Of a DNA stretch of 64,000 nucleotides, positions 17,294 to 25,477 are shown in pieces. Location: positions 62,001 to 126,000 of the forward strand of contig CBDCJB010000014.1 in the NCBI GenBank assembly GCA_965217605.1. The letters run 5' to 3'. The position numbers were made by a program, and so were the translations under genes. This stretch comes from JAYYZW01 sp965217605. Its GTDB lineage: Bacteria > Pseudomonadota > Gammaproteobacteria > Ga0077536. The notes under the pieces were generated by a model. That model searched no databases. It was not told the DNA's origin and saw nothing but the letters and a program-made list of their open reading frames with translations. The stretch's first letter is position 1. Each line of letters begins with the position of its first letter.

Positions 17294-19384
17294 TTACTGC
17301 GGCCGAATCGGTTTTATCCAAACGCTGTTGTCGTGGAAGGCCGCGCCGCCGATCGGCGCCGCCGGATCCGCGCCGGTCAAGACATTGATCCCGCGTCCAC
17401 CTTTAAACGCATGATTCGGCCACAAGCTCTCGACGATAACAACACCCGGTTGTTGTCCGGCGACGACGTCGACCGCGATCTCCACCTCGCCGCGGTCGTT
17501 ACCCATGGCGACCCGATCACCGGATGCCACCTTCAGGGACTCGGCATCGTCTGAATGCATCATGACGGTGGGCTGCCGTTCGCGCCGCAGGGACGTCGGT
17601 GTTTCGTTGAAGCTCGAATTCAAGAAGTGTCGCGCCGGCGCGGTGACGAGACGGAACGGCTGCGCGTCGGTCGCGCGCTCGAACGATTCCCAATGATCGG
17701 GCAGGTCGGGCATGGCTTCGAGCACCTCGCTTGCGACGTGCCCGTGCGGGGGCACGCCCGCCCAGTTCGGCCGGAAGTGAAACCGTTGGTCATCGTGGCC
17801 GAAGCCGTCGATGTAATGGGACTCGTCAAACCCGGGTTGGCAATCGATCCATCGCTTCTCAGCGAGGCTGTCGACATCCCCCCAGCCCGATTTCTGCAAG
17901 GTCCAATCGACGATTTCGCGGGACGTCATGGAAAATCCGGGATGCGCCGCGCCGACGCGCTCGGCCAGCGCACAGATCACCTCGTGATTGGACCGGCACC
18001 CATCGGGCGGCTCGACGATCTTGGGCCCGAGGATGATGTGCTGATGCCCGCCGGCTTGATAGATATCGTCGTGCTCCAGGAACATCGTCGCCGGCAGCAC
18101 GATATCCGCCATCGCCGCGGTTTCCGTCATGAACTGCTCGTGCACGCAGACGAACAGGTCGTCTCGGGCGAACCCCCGGTGGACCGCGTTTAAATCCGGC
18201 GCGACCGACATCGGGTTGGTGCTCTGAATCAACATCGCCGTGACCGGCGGCCCACCTTGAAGATCGAAGGGATCGCCGCACAGCACCGGACCGATCCGTG
18301 ACTGGTCCAGCAGACGCACGTCCGGATCGACGACGTCCAGACCGTCGATCATCGTGCGGTCCCAATGGTAGATGGCGCCGTTGTTGTAGTGAGCCCCGCC
18401 ACCCTCATACTGCCAGGCACCCGTTATTGCCGGGATCGACGCCGCCGCATGCATGTTCACGGCGCCGTTACGACAGCGTGAAAATCCGTAGCCGAGACGG
18501 AAATAACTACGCGGCGTCGTGCCGATCAATCTGGCGAACGCCTCGATCGTCTCCACCGGCACACCGGATATCGCCGCGGCCCATTGTGGCGTTCGCGTCT
18601 GCAAATGCGCTTCGAGGTCCTGCGGGCAGTCCGTGTATCGCGCGAGATAGCCGCGATCGGCGTAGCCGTCCCGGAACAAGACATGCATTACGGCGCACGC
18701 CACCGCGCCATCGGTGCTCGGACGCACGCAGACGAATAGATCCGCTTGTTTGGCGGTACCGTTCAAATAGGTGTCGACGACGACGATCTTGGCGCCGCGT
18801 TCGCGTCGCGCGCGCAATGCATGCGTCATCACGTTCACCTGCGTGCTGGCGGCATTCGTCCCCCAGATCACGACGACATCGGCGGCCGCCATCTCGCGCG
18901 GATCGACGCCGGCAAGTTTGCCCGTGCCGACGATGTAACCCGTGTAGGCCAGCGACGTACAGATCGTTGCGTGCTCCCCCGAATAGCGCTTCGCATGACG
19001 TAAGCGATTGATGCCGTCGCGCATGACCAGGCCCATGGTGCCGGCATAGAAATAAGGCCATACGGATTCTGATCCGTACGCCTGCTCGGCGCTTAAGAAT
19101 GCGTCAGCGACTTCGTCGAGCGCATCATCCCAACCGATCGGTGCGAATTCGCGACTGCCCTTGGATCCGGTACGCCGCAAGGGTTGGGTCAGGCGGTCGG
19201 GGTGGTGAATGCGTTCGGCATAGCGCGCAACCTTGCTGCAGATGACGCCCGCGGTATAGGTATTGTCCTTCGCACCCCGCACCTGTCCGATCACTCGATC
19301 GTCGAGCTTTTCGACTTCGAGCGCGCACGTCGACGGGCAATCGTGAGGACACGCCGTGTAATGCAATTCAGGCTGTGCTGCCAT
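17294..19384 (-). CDS. Molybdopterin-dependent oxidoreductase (DMSO reductase family)
   Basis: A 696-residue cytoplasmic-type enzyme without a Tat signal. Cys12, Cys16, Cys20 and Cys49 form a 4Fe-4S site (ACPHDCPSTC and GVICSK). They are followed by the Mo-bisMGD domains with VVIWGTNAASTQVN and the C-terminal cofactor-binding fold. The ligand region YSGEHATICTSLAY does not show an obvious selenocysteine. It resembles the formate dehydrogenase/BisC-like group used by many bacteria for uncharacterised substrates. It is adjacent to a PhyH dioxygenase in one transcription unit and divergent from a flavin monooxygenase. Confidence 0.87.
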   Translation of the reverse strand: MAAQPELHYTACPHDCPSTCALEVEKLDDRVIGQVRGAKDNTYTAGVICSKVARYAERIHHPDRLTQPLRRTGSKGSREFAPIGWDDALDEVADAFLSAEQAYGSESVWPYFYAGTMGLVMRDGINRLRHAKRYSGEHATICTSLAYTGYIVGTGKLAGVDPREMAAADVVVIWGTNAASTQVNVMTHALRARRERGAKIVVVDTYLNGTAKQADLFVCVRPSTDGAVACAVMHVLFRDGYADRGYLARYTDCPQDLEAHLQTRTPQWAAAISGVPVETIEAFARLIGTTPRSYFRLGYGFSRCRNGAVNMHAAASIPAITGAWQYEGGGAHYNNGAIYHWDRTMIDGLDVVDPDVRLLDQSRIGPVLCGDPFDLQGGPPVTAMLIQSTNPMSVAPDLNAVHRGFARDDLFVCVHEQFMTETAAMADIVLPATMFLEHDDIYQAGGHQHIILGPKIVEPPDGCRSNHEVICALAERVGAAHPGFSMTSREIVDWTLQKSGWGDVDSLAEKRWIDCQPGFDESHYIDGFGHDDQRFHFRPNWAGVPPHGHVASEVLEAMPDLPDHWESFERATDAQPFRLVTAPARHFLNSSFNETPTSLRRERQPTVMMHSDDAESLKVASGDRVAMGNDRGEVEIAVDVVAGQQPGVVIVESLWPNHAFKGGRGINVLTGADPAAPIGGAAFHDNSVWIKPIRPQ

Positions 19385-19457
19385 GACAATTATTTAACAA
19401 TAGAATGTCGGTTCAAACGAGCGCTTACGATCTTGACCTTAACCCAAATGACAACTG

Positions 19458-20765
19458 ATGGCGATTAAGCGGCTACAACTCGGTTCGACGGCGGCGCACG
19501 ACGGTCGCGCGGAGCTGGAATGGGAAGCGGACGTCGTCATTGCAGGCGGAGCGGTCGCCGGCGCATCGATGACCCATGCGCTGGCCGAATACGGCCTGTC
19601 GTCGATCGTATTGGAGCGCAAGCAGAAAATTCCCGAAATCAATCGCGGTGATGTCTTGCAGCCCTTGTCGCTGCAGTTTTTGGATCGCTGGGGCGTGTAT
19701 CCCTACATCGAGGACATGGGCGGATTTCCGCTATACGAATGGAATTTCTACAACCCTCGGATCGGCCATCTCGCGCGGTGGAATTTTTCATCACTGCCCT
19801 GCGCCTTCAATCACCAGACGATCCTGCGCCACGTACGCATCCACGAAGCCTTGTACGCCGCAATGGAACCCAAAACGGATCTGATCAATGCGCAGCGCGG
19901 CGCCGTGGTCAATGGCCTACTCATAGACGATGCGACCGAATCCGTCGTGGGGTTGACCGGCACGCAGGGTGAACAAACCTTCGAAGCGAGAGGGCGGGTG
20001 GTCGTCGCCGCCGACGGTATGCGTTCGAAACTGCGCGAATTCCTGGGCATCGGGCAGGAAGAGCGCTACACCTACGACCACGAGTACTTGATGCTGACGA
20101 TGCCGCGCCCCGATGCACCGGAAATGGATCGCAAAGGCGTGCAATATATCGGCCGGCATGGCCTGGTGGTGCTGATTCCGCTCGACGGCGGCGACGAGAT
20201 CAGGGTTCCCGTCCAGATCCCCTTGGGTTCGCTATCGGAATGGCGCGTCCTCGAGCCGAGCGAACTCAGGCGTCGCCTGATCCTGCGCGCGCCGATCCTC
20301 GAGCACGTCGATACCACCGTGGCGATGGATAAGCTCGCGCATTCCTATCCCGTGCACTGGCGCCACAGTGAGGCGTACGTCAAACGCAATGTGTGTCTGA
20401 TCGGCGAGGCGGCGCGTACCGTACATCCAACCACGGCGCAGGGCATGAACATGGCGATTTTGGATGCGGAAGTCTTAGCGGCGGTGATCAAGCGATGCTT
20501 CGCCAAAGACGGTGTGTCCGATGACGCCTTGAGGCTGTACGAACGATCGCGCCGTCCGATCGCGGAAACGGTGATGGATACGAGCCACCATCAAACCCTG
20601 CATCACACAGCCTGCGGCGTGTGGCACGACATCTGGGGCGCGCGCATGTACCGCTGGAGTGAAGATGAAGAAATGAAGCGGGATATCTCGATGAGTATCG
20701 CCGGATTGAAAAACCCGACCTCCAAAGATCTCCGGATACTGGAAGAAGCCGGGATCGCCGCGTAA
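19458..20765 (+). CDS. FAD-dependent monooxygenase (UbiH/PHBH-like)
   Basis: A 435-residue class A flavoprotein hydroxylase. The Rossmann motif IAGGAVAGASMTHALAEYG appears near residue 30. RVVVAADGMRSKLRE carries the DG motif, and GEAARTVHPTTAQGMNMAI is the C-terminal FAD/NAD motif, with GEAAR in place of the common GDAAH. Such enzymes hydroxylate aromatic or quinone-type substrates. A PNPOx-like gene follows after 6 bp, suggesting one transcription unit. Confidence 0.85.
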   Translation: MAIKRLQLGSTAAHDGRAELEWEADVVIAGGAVAGASMTHALAEYGLSSIVLERKQKIPEINRGDVLQPLSLQFLDRWGVYPYIEDMGGFPLYEWNFYNPRIGHLARWNFSSLPCAFNHQTILRHVRIHEALYAAMEPKTDLINAQRGAVVNGLLIDDATESVVGLTGTQGEQTFEARGRVVVAADGMRSKLREFLGIGQEERYTYDHEYLMLTMPRPDAPEMDRKGVQYIGRHGLVVLIPLDGGDEIRVPVQIPLGSLSEWRVLEPSELRRRLILRAPILEHVDTTVAMDKLAHSYPVHWRHSEAYVKRNVCLIGEAARTVHPTTAQGMNMAILDAEVLAAVIKRCFAKDGVSDDALRLYERSRRPIAETVMDTSHHQTLHHTACGVWHDIWGARMYRWSEDEEMKRDISMSIAGLKNPTSKDLRILEEAGIAA

Positions 20766-20771
20766 TAAAAA

Positions 20772-21554
20772 ATGGCACTGATCGACGACGACATGCGGGC
20801 CATCATCGAGTCGACCCGGCTCGCCTTCGTCGCCACCGTCGGCGCCGATGGCCGCCCGAACCTCTCGCCCAAGGCCTCGCTTACCGCCTGGGATGAAACG
20901 CATTTGAGTTTCGCGAACATCGCTTCGCCCAACACGATCGAGAACCTCGCGCATAACCCCGCCGTCGAGGTGAACGTCGTGAATTTCCTTGCGCGGCGCG
21001 GCTACCGTTTCAAGGGTCACGCCGAGGTGTTCGATAGCGGCCCGGTTTTCGATCGCATTGAAAAAACGCTGAGTGAGCGGGAAGGCCCTGAATATCCCTG
21101 CCATCACGGGGTGTTGATCGCCGTTGATACGGTTGCGCCGCTCATGTCCCCCGCCTACGCGTTTATCGAAGGGGTAACAGAAGAAGGCTTGCGCGCCTCA
21201 TGGATACAGCGCTACGGCATCGCTGCAGGTCCATCGGTATCGGAGATCGACGCCTACAAGGAAGTCGCCCGCGTGATGTTGGGGTTTCGCACGATTGAGG
21301 AATTGGAAGACGTGTTCGCGCGTCCGCTGGTGTGGGAGGCGGTTAAGTCACTGGAAAGGGCGCTCGATGAAACGCGGAAACACGAGCAACCGGACGAATT
21401 CGCCCTCGCCCGCGCCGTCGAAAATGCGCTCTTGAACGCGCAGGGTGGAGAGCGCGAGGCGCTTGAAGCATTGTTCAATGATCCGGAGCATTACGAGCTG
21501 CCGCCCGAGCAATTGGAACGGCGGATCGCAGCGTTGTGGGAGAAAATATCGTAG
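20772..21554 (+). CDS. Pyridoxamine 5'-phosphate oxidase-like protein with helical C-terminal extension
   Basis: The first ~130 residues of this 260-residue protein follow the flavin-binding split-barrel fold (LAFVATVGADGRPNLSPK, then FANIASPNTIENLAHNPAVEVNVV). The remaining ~130 residues are charged and probably alpha-helical and are not part of the usual domain. It may reduce or oxidise a small molecule with bound FMN, or serve as a heme/flavin-binding protein. The TAG stop lies inside the left arm of the palindrome at 21551-21622. Confidence 0.8.
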   Translation: MALIDDDMRAIIESTRLAFVATVGADGRPNLSPKASLTAWDETHLSFANIASPNTIENLAHNPAVEVNVVNFLARRGYRFKGHAEVFDSGPVFDRIEKTLSEREGPEYPCHHGVLIAVDTVAPLMSPAYAFIEGVTEEGLRASWIQRYGIAAGPSVSEIDAYKEVARVMLGFRTIEELEDVFARPLVWEAVKSLERALDETRKHEQPDEFALARAVENALLNAQGGEREALEALFNDPEHYELPPEQLERRIAALWEKIS

Positions 21555-21622
21555 CCTGGATGGAGCGTAGCGGAATCCGGGAAGCAATGACCCCGGATTC
21601 CGCTACGCTCCATCCAGGCTAC
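21551..21622. terminator. Long perfect palindrome between convergent genes
   Basis: Two 31-bp arms (21551-21581 and 21592-21622) are perfectly complementary around a 10-base loop. The stop codons of both convergent genes are encoded inside the arms. It should work as a strong bidirectional transcription end. The sequence type (CCTGGATGGAGCGTAGCGGA) resembles dispersed repeats I know from many proteobacterial genomes. Confidence 0.75.
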
Positions 21623-22482
21623 GGATTGGCCGCGACGAACTCGCAGATCGCGCTACACAGATCGCTATCGGCGTCGATGAACCCTTGAATCGCCGAGAAG
21701 TGGTTCATGCCCGCCTGCTCTGAATACGTGCCCTGCAACCCCGCCGCCTGCCAGCTTTCGATGTATTCGGAGGACTGGCGGCGGAATTCGTCCGATTCGG
21801 CACCACCCACGTCCGCGATCAACGGTGGCGCGGCATCGGGAATATGAAACTGCGGGCTTTCGCGTCGAATGACGTCCTCGTTCAATTGCAGCAAGGGTTG
21901 CAACCATGAATAGCGCAAGGGTCCCAGGTCGAACAATCCACTGATGGAATAGCCGCCCTTGATGACGTCCGGCGGCAAGCCGTAGTCGGTCTCCCAGTCG
22001 GTGCTCAACAAGCGCGCGACTTGATGGCCGCCGGCTGAATGGCCGGAGACGTAGATTCGATCGCGGCTGCCATTGAATGTGAGATCCGTTCGCCGCACCC
22101 AACTGAGCGCAGCCCTGCTCTGGCGGGTAATCTCGGGAATCGTCACCTTCGGACACAACGCGTAGTTGGTCACGACGACCGTAATGTCCCGGGCAACCGG
22201 CCCGCGGGCGACCAGGCTGAACTCCTTCGAGCTCAATCGCCGCCAGTAACCGCCGTGTATAAACAAGAGAATCGGTGCGTCGGGATCACTCGCCGGAAAA
22301 ATATCGACCGTTTCCTCGACCGTCGGACCGAACGGGACATCCAGCATGCAGTCGAGATCGTCGCGCGCTTTGGCGCTTTCGCCAACGAAAAACTCGAAAT
22401 AGGGCTTGGGATCCGCTACCGAGCGCTCGACATTGTATTGCTCGTCGATCGCGTCTTGCGTCGCAAATTGACGGTACAGCAC
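21619..22482 (-). CDS. Alpha/beta hydrolase, kynurenine formamidase/esterase-like
   Basis: A 287-residue hydrolase. The oxyanion-hole motif FIHGGYWRRL is near residue 75 and the nucleophile motif VSGHSAGGHQ near residue 145. A catalytic Asp and the C-terminal His in GMNHFSAIQGF complete a plausible triad. This pattern is shared by BNA7-type kynurenine formamidases and carboxylesterases. It is 14 bp upstream-adjacent to no clear partner; the downstream neighbour is the glutaredoxin fusion in the same direction further upstream. The stop codon is in the palindrome. Confidence 0.83.
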   Translation of the reverse strand: MLYRQFATQDAIDEQYNVERSVADPKPYFEFFVGESAKARDDLDCMLDVPFGPTVEETVDIFPASDPDAPILLFIHGGYWRRLSSKEFSLVARGPVARDITVVVTNYALCPKVTIPEITRQSRAALSWVRRTDLTFNGSRDRIYVSGHSAGGHQVARLLSTDWETDYGLPPDVIKGGYSISGLFDLGPLRYSWLQPLLQLNEDVIRRESPQFHIPDAAPPLIADVGGAESDEFRRQSSEYIESWQAAGLQGTYSEQAGMNHFSAIQGFIDADSDLCSAICEFVAANP

Positions 22483-22496
22483 GGTGAAACCCGTCC

Positions 22497-23423
22497 TTAA
22501 TAGCGGGGTACGTTCGGATCGATCTCCAGCGACCAGGCATCGATGCCGCCGGCGAGGTTGTGCACGTTCGTATAGCCCTGCTGGAGGAAGAAATCCGCCG
22601 CCGATTGGCTGCGTACGCCGGTATGGCAGTGAAATACCAACATTTCGTCTTTGGACAACGATTCGATGAACCGTGCGGCTTCTTCGTCGAGCAGGCGGGA
22701 ACCTTCGATCTGCGCCCGATCTCGTTCGTGTGTTTCGCGCACATCGAGTAGATGCAGGGGCTCGCCGGCGTCGAGTTTTGTCTTGAGATCCTGAACCGAC
22801 ATTTGCGCCGCGGGCGGCGGCGCGTTGGGATTGTGAATGCTGAATCCGGAACCGTCCGTGGTTTCGGTCATATCGATCTCCAGGCCCTGGGCGCGCTGCG
22901 CCGAATCGAGGTCGAAGAGGATCGCTACGCCGTTCGAAACGACTTCGACCTCGTGCCCTTTGGCCGGGCTCAGACTGAATTCATGCGCATAGTTTGGACT
23001 GATTTTGAGATGAACGGGCACGCCGGGATGCTCGGCCATTACGTGGCCTATAGCCTGTGCGGCGCTGTCGCTGATCGTGATCTCAGGGGTGACCGCTTCG
23101 ACCGGTTCCAAGCCGAGGGACCGGTGTAGATCGCCGCTCGTATACATCTGCTGGATCACGTCGCACCCGCCGACGAATTCGTTGTCTATATAGAGTTGCG
23201 GGACCGTCGGCCATTGCGAAAACGCCTTGATGCCTTCCCTGATTTCGGGATCCGCCAAGACATCCACCGTCTTGTAATCGGATACGACGTTGTTCAGGAT
23301 GCCGGTCACGGTCGCTGAAAATCCGCATTGCGGCTGCTGCGGCGTGCCCTTCATAAAGAGCACAACCTTGTTCGATGCGATCACCGCTTCGATGCGGGAG
23401 TGCAGTTCGTCGCTGATAGACAT
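22497..23423 (-). CDS. Monothiol glutaredoxin (Grx4 type) fused to HesB-like and rhodanese domains
   Basis: A 308-residue three-domain protein. Residues ~5-105 are a CGFS-type glutaredoxin (Cys33 in CGFS, with WPTVPQLYIDNEFVGG). Residues ~112-195 look like an IscA/HesB fold but contain no cysteine, so they cannot bind Fe-S in the usual way. Residues ~207-305 are a rhodanese with active-site Cys265 in CHTGVR. CGFS glutaredoxins carry and deliver [2Fe-2S] clusters, and a rhodanese could supply or remove sulfane sulfur. It is divergent from the methyltransferase gene. Confidence 0.88.
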   Translation of the reverse strand: MSISDELHSRIEAVIASNKVVLFMKGTPQQPQCGFSATVTGILNNVVSDYKTVDVLADPEIREGIKAFSQWPTVPQLYIDNEFVGGCDVIQQMYTSGDLHRSLGLEPVEAVTPEITISDSAAQAIGHVMAEHPGVPVHLKISPNYAHEFSLSPAKGHEVEVVSNGVAILFDLDSAQRAQGLEIDMTETTDGSGFSIHNPNAPPPAAQMSVQDLKTKLDAGEPLHLLDVRETHERDRAQIEGSRLLDEEAARFIESLSKDEMLVFHCHTGVRSQSAADFFLQQGYTNVHNLAGGIDAWSLEIDPNVPRY

Positions 23424-23463
23424 TAAATGATTCCTTGGCCTTTGCTAATTATCAGAAAGTGTA

Positions 23464-24090
23464 ATGGATTCCATTTCAATCGACGACAAACAGATTTCCA
23501 CACGCACTATCGGGTTTTACAACCAACACGCCGATTGGTATTGGTCCGGTACCCGCGATCATGACGTGAGCCAGAATATCGCGGCCTTGCTCGACGCCAT
23601 AGAGGACGAGCCGCCGTTCAAGATCCTCGATCTCGGATGCGGACCCGGACGCGATTTGCGGACGTTCACCGATCTGGGACATACCGCCATCGGCTTGGAG
23701 GGCGCGGCGCGCCTAGTCGAGATGGCGCGTGAATACAGCGCCTGTGAGGTGTGGGAGCAGGATTTCCTGAGCCTCGAGCTTCCGGACGGATTTTTCGACG
23801 GTATTTTTGCGAACGCCGCGCTGTTTCATGTCCCCAGCCGTGCCGTGCCGGGTGTGTTGGGTGATTTGCGGCAAAGTCTCAAACCGGCGGGCGTGTTATT
23901 CAGTTCCAATCCGCGCGGCGCGAACCAGGAAGATTGGGAAGGTGAACGTTTCGGCGCCTTCCATGACCTAGAGCAATGGCGCGGTTACGTAAGCGCCGCG
24001 GGTTTCGTCGAGATCCATCACTATTTCCGGCCCGAAGGCCGGCCTCGCTCGCAGCAACCTTGGCTCGCGACCGTATGGCGGAAGCGCTGA
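23464..24090 (+). CDS. Class I SAM-dependent methyltransferase
   Basis: A 208-residue protein with the SAM-binding motif ILDLGCGPGRDLRTF near residue 53, an acidic residue at the end of the second strand (GLEGAARLVEMA), and a GVLFSSNPRG strand. It is a Methyltransf_11-type enzyme with unknown acceptor. The stop codon is one base from the next gene, so it starts a four-gene plus-strand operon with a hydrolase and a GMC-type dehydrogenase pair. Confidence 0.84.
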   Translation: MDSISIDDKQISTRTIGFYNQHADWYWSGTRDHDVSQNIAALLDAIEDEPPFKILDLGCGPGRDLRTFTDLGHTAIGLEGAARLVEMAREYSACEVWEQDFLSLELPDGFFDGIFANAALFHVPSRAVPGVLGDLRQSLKPAGVLFSSNPRGANQEDWEGERFGAFHDLEQWRGYVSAAGFVEIHHYFRPEGRPRSQQPWLATVWRKR

Positions 24091-24091
24091 A

Positions 24092-24913
24092 ATGACTTTG
24101 GCTGTGCGCACGAAATTGAAATTCGCAGTCGCCCTCCTGGCAATCAGTTCATTGGTTTGGGCGCTCGACAGCCCTGAGGAACGCGCACAGGCGCTCTCGT
24201 CTCATATTGAATTGGCCATACCCGAAGGCGACGGTGCGCATCCGCTTGCGATCTTGTTGCCCGGCTGCCTCGGCTGGCATCCCCATCACGATAAATGGCA
24301 AGACGATCTGCTGAAACGCGGATTTGCAGTACTGCATATCGATAGCTTTGCGGCGCGTGGTGTCGAAGACCGCGGCACGCTGGAACGCGAGGTATGCTCG
24401 GGGCTGCGTATTCCCGGGGCCGAACGGGCCGGTGACCTCATGGCGGTACTCGGCACGGTCTGGTCGCGCGCCGATATCCAGGCGGATAAGACGATCCTGA
24501 TGGGTTGGTCGCACGGCGGTTGGACGGCAATGGATTTCATGGTGTTGACGGAAACGGCCTCGCTACCGCCGACTCTATCCGCGCTGCCGGCACTGGACAC
24601 GTCGAATATCCGCGCCGCCTTTTTGTTTTATCCCTATTGCGGCCTGGGTTCGCTGACCGGTGAGAACGGGTTTCCGCCAGGGATCAAAACACGCGTCTTC
24701 CACGGCTCAGCCGATACGATCACCGATCCCAGACAGTGCCGCGCCCGCGTCGAGGCCCTCGCAGCCGGTGGCGCCGATATCGAATACGTGGCGCTGCGCG
24801 GCGCGAGACACTGGTTCGACAACCACACTGAGCCTGCGACATTCGATCGCGGCGCAAGCTCGCGCGCGACGGCCCTGATCGACGCGGCGCTGGACGCATT
24901 CGGACCTGAGTGA
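24092..24913 (+). CDS. Secreted dienelactone hydrolase-like alpha/beta hydrolase
   Basis: A 273-residue protein. A signal peptide is likely (KLKFAVALLAISSLVWA near the N-terminus). The body has LLPGCLGWHPHHDKW, the nucleophile motif LMGWSHGGWTA, an Asp in FHGSADTITDP and the final His in GARHWFDN. This is the dienelactone-hydrolase type triad, though the nucleophile is Ser. It starts one base after the methyltransferase stop and overlaps the next gene by 4 bp. Confidence 0.82.
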   Translation: MTLAVRTKLKFAVALLAISSLVWALDSPEERAQALSSHIELAIPEGDGAHPLAILLPGCLGWHPHHDKWQDDLLKRGFAVLHIDSFAARGVEDRGTLEREVCSGLRIPGAERAGDLMAVLGTVWSRADIQADKTILMGWSHGGWTAMDFMVLTETASLPPTLSALPALDTSNIRAAFLFYPYCGLGSLTGENGFPPGIKTRVFHGSADTITDPRQCRARVEALAAGGADIEYVALRGARHWFDNHTEPATFDRGASSRATALIDAALDAFGPE

Positions 24914-25428
24914 CGATGCGCTTTACGCGACGTCGAATGTTTTCACTGCTTGCCAGCCTCGGCTTGTTGACGCGCTGGTTGCCCGGTGCGGCACGGCCGC
25001 TGGGTCCCGCGGAGATCGCGCATCAGCGCGTGACTTTAATGGCCTATATCGATGCGTTGATACCGCGCGATGTAGCGCCGGGTGCCATCGACCTCGACGT
25101 GCATACGCGTTTGTTCGACAAGGCCGACGACGATGCGCGCTATGCGCATATGTTGGGATTCGGTGCGCGGTGGCTGGATGCGGAAGCGCAAAAACACCAC
25201 GAACGGCCATTCATCGATCTAACCGGAACCGAAAAGGATGCCGTCGTCGAAACGGCCGCCTTGGCTGCGCGCCAGACCCCGCATCATGGATTCTTCCGGG
25301 CCACGCGCGCCGATGTGTTCGACTGGTATTGGTCGCACGCGGAAAGTTGGCCCGCAATCGGCTTCAACGGTCCGCCGCAGCCGCGCGGTTTTCCGGACTT
25401 CGAGTGTGGGCCGGGTGGGCAAGGGTGA
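24910..25428 (+). CDS. Gluconate 2-dehydrogenase subunit 3-like protein with Tat-type signal
   Basis: A 172-residue exported protein. FTRRRMFSLLASLG at the N-terminus is a twin-arginine-like signal, and the mature part (LMAYIDALIPRDVAPGA) follows the small-subunit family of gluconate 2-dehydrogenase. The GTG start overlaps the preceding stop; an ATG two codons later is equally possible. In the family the small subunit travels with a flavoprotein of GMC type, which is the next gene here. No cytochrome subunit is visible nearby. Confidence 0.78.
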   Translation: MTMRFTRRRMFSLLASLGLLTRWLPGAARPLGPAEIAHQRVTLMAYIDALIPRDVAPGAIDLDVHTRLFDKADDDARYAHMLGFGARWLDAEAQKHHERPFIDLTGTEKDAVVETAALAARQTPHHGFFRATRADVFDWYWSHAESWPAIGFNGPPQPRGFPDFECGPGGQG

Positions 25429-25477
25429 CGCCGGGCTGACCGATGCCGGCGACGTAATTTAACGTATACGCGTACTG

